Source: a bacterium
Lineage (GTDB): Bacteria > Patescibacteriota > Minisyncoccia > Phycocordibacterales > UBA1550
Assembly: GCA_021812665.1 (NCBI GenBank)
Contig: JAKAMX010000022.1
Location: forward strand, 1 to 11,006
Reading direction: 5' to 3'
DNA: 11,006 bases
Shown here one piece after another: positions 4,608-9,193 of this stretch. Position 1 is the stretch's first letter. Each line of letters starts with the position of its first letter. The position numbers and the translations under genes are program-made. The notes under the pieces are model-generated. The model did not search any database. It had not been told where the DNA came from and saw nothing but the letters and a program-made list of their open reading frames with translations.

Positions 4608-5150
4608 ATGAACAAGTCAGTTACTGAGATTTTAAGCAGGGGAGGCGTAGGCGTTTTGCTCACTGATACGCTTTATGGTGTGGTGGGCTCTGCGCTCGAT
4701 AAAAAGGCGGTGCGAAGTATTTATAAAATTAAAGGACGTGACGAGAACAAGCCTTTTATTATTTTAATCTCGTCAATCAAGGATCTAGAATTATTCAATA
4801 TCGCTATTGATAAAAAGATTGAAGCGCAGCTTAAAAAGTTTTGGCCTGGTCCAGTGAGCATCATCCTGCCTTGCTCTCACAAAAAGTTTGAATATTTGCA
4901 TCGCGGAACAAACACGCTCGCATTTCGATTGCCGAAGAAACAAACTTTAATAAAAATATTAAAAATTACAGGACCACTTGTCGCACCGAGCGCAAATCCA
5001 CAAGGGGCGATCCCTGCACGCAGCCTCAAAGAAGCAAAGGGGTACTTTGGCGATGCGGTAGATTTTTATGCAGCGGAAGGGAAATCAAAGGCAAAACCAT
5101 CAAAAATAGTAAGAATATCATCGGGAAAGCTAGAAATACTTAGAAAATAG
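4608..5150 (+). CDS. tsaC: threonylcarbamoyl-AMP synthase, YrdC/Sua5 family
   Basis: Makes threonylcarbamoyl-AMP from threonine, bicarbonate and ATP, the first step of t6A37 modification of ANN-decoding tRNAs. The 180 residues show the YrdC motifs: LLTDTLYGVVG (17-27), the basic loop YKIKGRDENKPF (39-50), FWPGPVSIIL (78-87), TLAFRLP (103-109) and GPLVAPSANPQG (122-133). The length fits the single-domain TsaC form without the C-terminal Sua5 domain. The gene starts seven bases after the HIT stop and has no clear Shine-Dalgarno, so translation is probably coupled. Its stop codon lies within a 16-base perfect palindrome at 5144-5159, next to the promoter of the following gene. Confidence 0.9.
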   Translation: MNKSVTEILSRGGVGVLLTDTLYGVVGSALDKKAVRSIYKIKGRDENKPFIILISSIKDLELFNIAIDKKIEAQLKKFWPGPVSIILPCSHKKFEYLHRGTNTLAFRLPKKQTLIKILKITGPLVAPSANPQGAIPARSLKEAKGYFGDAVDFYAAEGKSKAKPSKIVRISSGKLEILRK

Positions 5151-5159
5151 GCCTATTTT
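5144..5159. promoter_or_regulatory. 16-base perfect palindrome, possible operator 1
   Basis: AAAATAGGCCTATTTT spans the tsaC stop codon and ends 10 bases upstream of the -35 at 5170. Its core ATAGGCCTA recurs at 5231-5239. Confidence 0.45.
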
Positions 5160-5169
5160 GACAAATTTC

Positions 5170-5198
5170 TTGACAATATATTCCTAGGATGATATGTT
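5170..5198 (+). promoter_or_regulatory. promoter of the 5287 gene
   Basis: TTGACA (5170-5175), a 17-base spacer and TATGTT (5193-5198). A second TTGACA lies 12 bases upstream (5158-5163). The spacer contains the palindrome TCCTAGGA (5182-5189). Predicted leader of about 80 bases. Confidence 0.65.
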
Positions 5199-5230
5199 CC
5201 GGCCTGGAGTTCTTTAATGCTAAATAACGC

Positions 5231-5239
5231 ATAGGCCTA
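5231..5239. promoter_or_regulatory. second copy of ATAGGCCTA, possible operator 2
   Basis: Identical nine-base core to 5147-5155, displaced by exactly 84 bases (8 turns at 10.5 bp) and lying in the leader just downstream of the promoter. Confidence 0.4.
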
Positions 5240-5286
5240 CGGGCGATATGCATGTTCACAACACCCCTTTTTACGAGGTGAATACC

Positions 5287-5922
5287 ATGGCGAGCAATGC
5301 GCCTAATGAAATCGATCATACCTCAGTTTGTGTGCCCTATAAGGGTGGCAAACTTGAGGCTGGTCTCGAAACGACGGGTCTCCGTCAAGAAATAAAAAAT
5401 GACTTACTCCGGTTGGGTCGTCGTTTCGCAATTATTCTGAAGAACTGTGGCCGGGCAATCGTCGGCAAGCCAAGCATCCTTTTGGTTGAGCGGTCTGCCC
5501 CCTTTGACCCTGTTGCTTTCGTTGGTAAGCAAGGCTGGTCTATCGCCACAAAAGAGACCAACGTTCACGCAGCTGCGCTGCGGACATTGTGTCCTGCACG
5601 CATACGCATCAAAAGCATGCTCAAATTTGGAGAGCAGGCTATCACTGGCGAAGAACGACTCAGGCGCGTTCGCGCCTCAGAGCGTATTCGTTTGGACGCA
5701 AACATGTTTCAAGCTCTTTGGGACAACCAACATCTCATTCCCGAGAATTGGAAAGAAGGAGTTGGTGGGAGCGATCGATACATCTACTTTGATGGCACCG
5801 TACTGCAAAGTCCCATTGGCGAACGGTACGTGCTGTGTTTGTACTGGTACAAAGGAGAATGGTGTAAGACATTCGATTGGCTTGGCAGGGAAAGCAGAGA
5901 TTCGTATTCTGCGGTCCTGTGA
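5287..5922 (+). CDS. hypothetical protein, 211 aa, with C-terminal Trp/Tyr-rich block
   Basis: No known function recognised. The start at 5287 has GAGGTG six bases upstream; the in-frame ATG at 5248 has no ribosome-binding site. The middle is basic (KNDLLRLGRRFAIILKNCGR, about residues 37-56). The C-terminal block combines LDANMFQALWDNQHLIPENW, YIYFDGTVLQSPIGERYVL, CLYWYKGEWCK and a final SAVL. From general familiarity this block resembles a recurrent uncharacterised C-terminal module of Parcubacteria hypothetical proteins; I cannot verify that here. No signal peptide or membrane helix is evident. It is a single-gene unit with its own consensus promoter, paired palindromes and terminator, so it may be regulated individually. 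Confidence 0.75.
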   Translation: MASNAPNEIDHTSVCVPYKGGKLEAGLETTGLRQEIKNDLLRLGRRFAIILKNCGRAIVGKPSILLVERSAPFDPVAFVGKQGWSIATKETNVHAAALRTLCPARIRIKSMLKFGEQAITGEERLRRVRASERIRLDANMFQALWDNQHLIPENWKEGVGGSDRYIYFDGTVLQSPIGERYVLCLYWYKGEWCKTFDWLGRESRDSYSAVL

Positions 5923-5947
5923 GCAATCCAGATCCTTCGGGTTTTCT

Positions 5948-5979
5948 AAGGTCCTGCATCTAGTGTGCAGGACCTTTTT
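5948..5979 (+). terminator. Rho-independent terminator
   Basis: AAGGTCCTGCA (5948-5958) pairs with TGCAGGACCTT (5966-5976) around a seven-base loop and is followed by TTT. It closes the 5287 gene and insulates the VKOR operon. Confidence 0.9.
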
Positions 5980-5982
5980 ACG

Positions 5983-5991
5983 TGGTACCAT
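5983..5991 (+). promoter_or_regulatory. extended -10 promoter of the VKOR operon, leaderless
   Basis: TGG followed by TACCAT (5986-5991), seven bases before ATG 5999. The -35 region falls within the preceding terminator and shows no good match. No Shine-Dalgarno. Confidence 0.5.
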
Positions 5992-6008
5992 AGAGTATAT
6001 GACTCTAT
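5990..6008 (+). other. hairpin with the VKOR start codon in its loop
   Basis: ATAGAGT (5990-5996) and ACTCTAT (6002-6008) are perfect inverted repeats; the five-base loop ATATG contains the start codon 5999-6001. If the mRNA is leaderless, the upstream arm would be absent from RNA and the symmetry would act only as DNA. Confidence 0.45.
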
Positions 6009-6409
6009 ACGCTGCGCTCTTCGCTCTTGCAATAATGGGTATTAACGAGACGACGTATCTTATTCGAAAAAGGCTTGCTCAATCTGCTCCCGTCTGTCCA
6101 ATCGGAGAGGATTGTGAAAAAGTTTTGACGAGCGAACACAGCAAGATTTTTGTGCTACCACTTGATTTGTGGGGCTTATTTTTTTACGGCGTCATTGCCC
6201 TGGCGTGCAGCTTGGCGGTAATTGGTGTTGGTGATGCAACGCGTTGGAGTATCGCCATAGAATCTGCAGTTGCGATCGGCGCACTGCTTTCTGTTTTCTT
6301 TACTTACCTTCAGTGGCGAATAATTCGTGCATGGTGTTTTTGGTGTCTAACTTCGGCATTTACGGTGTGGACAATGGGAGTTATTATTTTGCTCAGTAAA
6401 GTACTTTAA
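5999..6409 (+). CDS. vitamin K epoxide reductase family protein, disulfide-forming
   Basis: Integral membrane thiol oxidoreductase; bacterial VKOR homologues take the place of DsbB, passing electrons from exported thiols to quinone and so driving disulfide formation. The 136 residues contain both conserved cysteine pairs: loop Cys33 and Cys39 (VCPIGEDCEKVL) and the redox-active Cys113 and Cys116 (WCFWC). About four hydrophobic helices are visible (near 1-20, 51-75, 80-103, 110-133). There is no fused thioredoxin domain, so a separate DsbA-like partner is expected elsewhere. The start at 5999 follows a -10-like element; the open frame upstream overlaps the preceding gene out of frame and is not coding. 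The next gene starts four bases after the stop, in an operon with DoxX-like and cupredoxin genes. Confidence 0.9.
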   Translation: MTLYAALFALAIMGINETTYLIRKRLAQSAPVCPIGEDCEKVLTSEHSKIFVLPLDLWGLFFYGVIALACSLAVIGVGDATRWSIAIESAVAIGALLSVFFTYLQWRIIRAWCFWCLTSAFTVWTMGVIILLSKVL

Positions 6410-6413
6410 TATT

Positions 6414-6809
6414 ATGAAAAAATCATCATATCATTTTTTACGAGTTGGTTTGGCAATAACTTTCATTTGGATCGGCGTTCTCATCTTCCGTGATCCGATC
6501 GCATGGGGTAGCTATATAGAGCCGTGGGCGGTGGATCTATTACCAGTGTCGCTCGCGCAAGTAATGGTTGGCACCGCAGTGCTTGACGTTCTTGTTGGGC
6601 TTGGATTTCTTTTTAATTTTTACGTATGGGTTGCTGCACTCCTCGGATCAGTTCACCTCCTCGTTGTTATGACTGTAAGCGGGGTGACTGATATTACGAT
6701 TCGCGACGCAGGGCTTCTGACGGGGGCCTTGGCACTCTTTATTGATTCTGTGCCAGAGGAGGTAGCGCGCAGGTTTCAAAAGCAATCAGATGCATCATTA
6801 ATTCAATAA
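6414..6809 (+). CDS. DoxX-like integral membrane protein
   Basis: A 131-residue protein with four predicted helices (about residues 8-25, 47-68, 70-88, 98-112). It has the look of the DoxX/MauE superfamily of small four-helix membrane proteins: an N-terminal basic and aromatic stretch (YHFLRVGLAITFIWIG), a DPIAWG loop, a helix with Asp in VLDVLVGLGF, and RDAGLLTGALAL near the end. Such proteins often sit beside redox or thiol genes, and VKOR and DoxX-type proteins are linked in many bacteria. It begins four bases after the VKOR stop without a Shine-Dalgarno, so translation is probably coupled, and the cupredoxin gene follows after nine bases. A role in the same quinone or disulfide pathway is inferred from context only. 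Confidence 0.7.
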   Translation: MKKSSYHFLRVGLAITFIWIGVLIFRDPIAWGSYIEPWAVDLLPVSLAQVMVGTAVLDVLVGLGFLFNFYVWVAALLGSVHLLVVMTVSGVTDITIRDAGLLTGALALFIDSVPEEVARRFQKQSDASLIQ

Positions 6810-6818
6810 AATAAAATC

Positions 6819-7250
6819 ATGAATAAAAAAATTTTGATTGGAATTGTTGTGATCCTCGCATTGGCTGGTGCGTATTTTTATCTAATGTCTTCTTCGCGAT
6901 CTGGTGTCCCGGCGACAGTAGCCCCAGAAGCAACTGGAAAAAATATTGTTGTTTTGACGAACACTAGCTATTCACCAAATTCGCTAACAATCGCAAAAGG
7001 TACAACGGTGGTATTTAAGAACGAGAGCAACACACAAATGTGGACAGCATCTGCAATGCACCCGTCTCATACTGCTTATAGTGGAACAGCACTAAGTGAT
7101 CATTGTCCTGATGTAAACAATGCATCTTTTGATGCATGCCGCGGGTATGAACCTGGCGAGTCATGGTCGTTTACGTTCAACAAAGTTGGTACATGGAAAT
7201 ATCATAACCACATGAATCCGAGCGCGTGGGGAAGTGTTACAGTGCAGTAG
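6819..7250 (+). CDS. secreted or membrane-anchored cupredoxin
   Basis: A 143-residue protein with an N-terminal hydrophobic segment (about residues 5-22) followed by a Ser-rich linker and one plastocyanin-like beta domain: NSLTIAKGTTVVFKNES (54-70), MHPSH (80-84), and TFNKVGTWKYHNHMNP (119-134). Candidate copper ligands are His81 or His84, His129, His131 and Met132. The classical ligand Cys of blue copper proteins is replaced in the GTWKYHNHMNP strand, so a non-blue or altered copper site is likely. Two cysteines, Cys96 and Cys107, flank an inserted loop and could form a disulfide, a plausible product of the VKOR enzyme two genes upstream. No lipobox Cys is seen, so the N-terminus is either a membrane anchor or a cleaved signal. 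Confidence 0.85.
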   Translation: MNKKILIGIVVILALAGAYFYLMSSSRSGVPATVAPEATGKNIVVLTNTSYSPNSLTIAKGTTVVFKNESNTQMWTASAMHPSHTAYSGTALSDHCPDVNNASFDACRGYEPGESWSFTFNKVGTWKYHNHMNPSAWGSVTVQ

Positions 7251-7301
7251 AGTGTATTTTACAAAGGGGGTCCAGTGTAGGCTTGCGGAGAGCCACCATA
7301 A

Positions 7302-7328
7302 TTGGTACGCTAATTCTCGTTGGTACGC
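7302..7328 (+). repeat. nine-base direct repeat before tRNA-Pro
   Basis: TTGGTACGC occurs at 7302-7310 and 7320-7328 with nine bases between, ending three bases before the tRNA-Pro 5' end. No convincing promoter is seen in 7251-7331. Confidence 0.5.
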
Positions 7329-7331
7329 AAA

Positions 7332-7404
7332 CGGGATGTGGTGTAACGGCTAACATACGCGATTCGGGTTCGCGTGACTCCGGGTTCGAATCCCGGCATC
7401 CCGA
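7332..7404 (+). tRNA. tRNA-Pro (CGG)
   Basis: 73-base cloverleaf: acceptor CGGGATG/CATCCCG, D-stem GTGT/ACAT (one G-U), anticodon stem CGCGA/TCGCG with loop TTCGGGT giving anticodon CGG, T-arm CCGGG-TTCGAAT-CCCGG, discriminator A. The initial C1-G72 pair is characteristic of tRNA-Pro. No CCA is encoded. A 34-base spacer to tRNA-Val contains the inverted repeat TTTGCTA/TAGCAAA (7408-7414 and 7431-7437), so the two tRNAs are probably processed from one transcript. Confidence 0.93.
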
Positions 7405-7438
7405 CTTTTTGCTAGGTGCTGTATGGCTCATAGCAAAT

Positions 7439-7512
7439 GGACGATTAGCTCAGCTGGTTAGAGCACTGCATTCACATTGCAGGGGTCGGAGGTTCGAATC
7501 CTCCATCGTCCA
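7439..7512 (+). tRNA. tRNA-Val (CAC)
   Basis: 74-base cloverleaf: acceptor GGACGAT/ATCGTCC, D-stem GCTC/GAGC, anticodon stem CTGCA/TGCAG with loop TTCACAT giving anticodon CAC (reads GUG), T-arm GGAGG-TTCGAAT-CCTCC, discriminator A. No CCA is encoded. Confidence 0.94.
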
Positions 7513-7556
7513 CAACGACACGAAATCTGCCCTGCGGCAGATTTCGTGCTTTGTGG
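7510..7556 (+). terminator. two-tier hairpin terminator of the tRNA-Pro/Val unit
   Basis: CACGAAATCTGCC (7519-7531) pairs with GGCAGATTTCGTG (7536-7548) around CTGC. An outer stem CCACAA/TTGTGG (7510-7515 and 7551-7556) includes the last three bases of tRNA-Val. There is no long T-run, so a processing role is possible. Confidence 0.7.
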
Positions 7557-7569
7557 AGGCCACAGCGAT

Positions 7570-7660
7570 GTTTCGTCATCAGACGAAACCGCGAGGCGGG
7601 GTCGCGAGCACTTATGTAGAATCTGAGCGAAGCGAGAGATTATACTTAGTGACTCGTGAT
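7570..7660 (+). repeat. tRNA-tail element, copy C (behind tRNA-Val)
   Basis: A hairpin GTTTCGTC-ATCA-GACGAAAC (7570-7589) replaces the ACCCxC hairpin of copies A and B at the same place. Then comes the shared core: CGCGAGGCGGGGTCGCGAG and CACTTATGTAGAATCTGAG (7590-7625), AGCGAAGCGAGAGAT, and CTTAGTGACTCGTGA at the end. CGAG-CACT near the start pairs with AGTG-A-CTCG near the end, and AATCT pairs with AGATT inside. Unlike A and B, no clean inverted copy of the tRNA end is found, only TGGAGG at 7554-7559. The element runs into the promoter of the MazG-like gene. Confidence 0.7.
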
Positions 7661-7669
7661 ACACAAAAA

Positions 7670-7678
7670 TGCTAAGAT
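7670..7678 (+). promoter_or_regulatory. extended -10 promoter of the MazG-like operon, leaderless
   Basis: TGC followed by TAAGAT (7673-7678), ending six bases before ATG 7685. The region where a -35 would lie (around 7649-7655, GTGACTC) is the 3' end of repeat copy C. No Shine-Dalgarno. Confidence 0.5.
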
Positions 7679-7684
7679 CATTAC

Positions 7685-8005
7685 ATGGAAAAAATAACTA
7701 AATTCGATAAACTTGTGCGCGACAATATTCCTGAAGTATTGGAGAAGAAGGGAATTAAATCAGTCACTCGCCAGATCGAGGGGGAGGAGTATATGAAGCG
7801 ACTTATCGAAAAACTTCGCGAGGAAGTTCAAGAGTTTGTTGACGACAACAACCAAGAGGAGCTCGCCGATATCTTTGAAGTGCTTGGAGCGATAATTGAA
7901 GAAAAAGGATTTACGCGAGAGGCTATTGAAGAGATCAGATTGAAAAAACTCAACGAGCGAGGAGGCTTTAAAAATAAAATAATTTTGGAGCAAACTGAAG
8001 AGTAG
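7685..8005 (+). CDS. MazG-like / PRA-PH-type nucleoside triphosphate pyrophosphohydrolase
   Basis: A 106-residue all-alpha protein of the MazG/PRA-PH superfamily, whose members cleave (d)NTPs or phosphoribosyl-ATP to release pyrophosphate. The N-terminus KFDKLVRDNIPEVLEKKG (6-23) is the usual start of the small house-cleaning subgroup. Metal-binding residues are Glu46, Glu47 and Glu50 (EEVQE) and Glu59 and Asp62 (EELAD), as in the family's EExxE...ExxD motif. LNERGGFKNKIILE (89-102) ends the domain. No histidine biosynthesis genes are visible, so a nucleotide-pool cleaning role is more likely than HisE. It leads a two-gene unit; the GNAT gene begins four bases after its stop. Confidence 0.8.
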   Translation: MEKITKFDKLVRDNIPEVLEKKGIKSVTRQIEGEEYMKRLIEKLREEVQEFVDDNNQEELADIFEVLGAIIEEKGFTREAIEEIRLKKLNERGGFKNKIILEQTEE

Positions 8006-8009
8006 TCTT

Positions 8010-8546
8010 ATGAATAGTGGTATTAAAATTCAAATTGCATGCCCCGATGACGCGCGAGGGATGCAAGAAGTCTACTATCGAACATGGCTCGCAACATACC
8101 CCAACGAACAAGTAGGCGTCACGATTGACGATATAGAAAGCAAGTATGCCGATAGATTTTCTGACGAAAAACTATTAAAGCGTCGTGGGCAATTAGCCAA
8201 CCCTGCTCCGGGACACACATTTCTTGTTGCGAAAGATGGTGATGCGGTTGTGGGTTTATGCTATTTCATAAAAACAGCGGAGCAAAATCAACTTCAAGCG
8301 ATATACATTCTTCCTGAATATCAAGGGCAAGGCGCTGGGAAGCTCTTTTGGCATGAGGCAGAAAAATACCTCGATTTTTCACGAGATATAATTGTGTCTG
8401 TTGCGACATACAATACCAGTGCGATTAGCTTTTATAATAAACTAGGATTTGTTGATACAGGTCTGCGACGCGAAGATGAGAAGTTCAAAATGAAAAGTGG
8501 CGTGATAATCCCTGAAATGGAGATGGTGCTAAAGCCCCATTCTTAA
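8010..8546 (+). CDS. GNAT-family N-acetyltransferase
   Basis: A 178-residue single-domain acetyltransferase that transfers acetyl from acetyl-CoA to an amino group; the substrate is unknown. The acetyl-CoA-binding motif A is LQAIYILPEYQGQGAGKLFW (95-114), with the pyrophosphate loop Q-G-Q-G-A-G (105-110). Motif B is NTSAISFYNKLGF (135-147), with Asn135 and Tyr142 in the usual places. The N-terminal part (CPDDARGMQEVYYRTWLATYP) is typical of the RimI-like branch. It is coupled to the MazG-like gene (four-base gap, no Shine-Dalgarno) and overlaps the convergent UDG gene by four bases at its 3' end, with no terminator between them. Confidence 0.88.
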   Translation: MNSGIKIQIACPDDARGMQEVYYRTWLATYPNEQVGVTIDDIESKYADRFSDEKLLKRRGQLANPAPGHTFLVAKDGDAVVGLCYFIKTAEQNQLQAIYILPEYQGQGAGKLFWHEAEKYLDFSRDIIVSVATYNTSAISFYNKLGFVDTGLRREDEKFKMKSGVIIPEMEMVLKPHS

Positions 8547-9145
8547 ATTAGTGGTTCACACTTATTTTTTGTCGCGATCATTTTGAGCGCAAGCGGAATT
8601 TTTTTGAAGTCATCTTTGAGCACATCTCGCAGGGAGCCGTTGTAAAGCGCTGCGGCAGGGTGATAGAGGGGGAGAAAGTAGTGACACTTTGCAAACTTTT
8701 TTGCAGTAATAACTTTTCCGTGCGCATCAGAGATTTTTAATTCAGGAAAAAATTGGTTCATCGCATGGCGGCCAAGAAAAACAATGAGAGCTGGCTGAAT
8801 AAAATCTATCTCTTCCTCGAGCCACTCCTTGCAGGCAGCAATCTCTTCAGGTAGCGGATCACGATTGTTCGGTGGGCGATATTTTACGATGTTAGTAATA
8901 TAAATATCCTCGCGCCTCATTTTGATGCTTTCGAGTAATTCATTTAGAAATTTGCCCGCTGCTCCCACAAACGGTTTTCCGCCTTTGTCTTCTTGCGCAC
9001 CTGGGGCTTCGCCGATAAACACGATTTGAGCGTTTGGATTACCGTCGCCGGGTACACCCTGGGTGGCGGTGGCACGAAGTGTGCAGGTGCATTTCTCTAG
9101 CCACTTGTTGTGAATTTTTTTGAGCTGATCTTCGCGCGTGTTCAT
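8543..9145 (-). CDS. uracil-DNA glycosylase, family 4 type
   Basis: Excises uracil from DNA at the start of base excision repair. The 200 residues have the family-4 (UDGa) motif A GEAPGAQED (45-53), KPFVGAAGKFLNELL (57-71), NIVKYRPPNNRDP (85-97) and motif B YHPAA (161-165). Most family-4 enzymes bind a 4Fe-4S cluster with four cysteines (C-x2-C, the Cys of VKCRPP, and a later Cys). Here the first pair is C-x-C (Cys19, Cys21), the third position is Tyr89, and Cys105 is kept, so the cluster is doubtful or altered; Cys154 is an extra cysteine. The start at 9145 is chosen over 9166 because a TGGTACAAT -10 ends six bases upstream. It is divergent from the methyltransferase gene and convergent with the GNAT gene. 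Confidence 0.9.
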   Translation of the reverse strand: MNTREDQLKKIHNKWLEKCTCTLRATATQGVPGDGNPNAQIVFIGEAPGAQEDKGGKPFVGAAGKFLNELLESIKMRREDIYITNIVKYRPPNNRDPLPEEIAACKEWLEEEIDFIQPALIVFLGRHAMNQFFPELKISDAHGKVITAKKFAKCHYFLPLYHPAAALYNGSLRDVLKDDFKKIPLALKMIATKNKCEPLI

Positions 9146-9151
9146 ATGAAC

Positions 9152-9160
9152 ATTGTACCA
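9152..9160 (-). promoter_or_regulatory. extended -10 promoter of UDG, leaderless
   Basis: On the minus strand TGG and TACAAT (9160-9152) end six bases before the ATG at 9145. The -35 position would overlap the -10 of the divergent methyltransferase promoter. Confidence 0.65.
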
Positions 9161-9177
9161 CAGCATATTTTATGTCA

Positions 9178-9186
9178 TGGTATACT
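9178..9186 (+). promoter_or_regulatory. extended -10 promoter of the methyltransferase, leaderless
   Basis: TGG and TATACT (9178-9186) end seven bases before ATG 9194. No Shine-Dalgarno and no good -35; the -35 position overlaps the UDG -10 region. Confidence 0.65.
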
Positions 9187-9193
9187 GCTAGCT

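Noticed and set aside
7226..7675. 149-residue plus-strand and 64/68-residue minus-strand open frames over the tRNA-Pro/Val locus
   Set aside because: They translate tRNA genes and the repeat; the typical tRNA-derived peptide pattern (SRDSGFESRHP, GRRFESS) gives them away.
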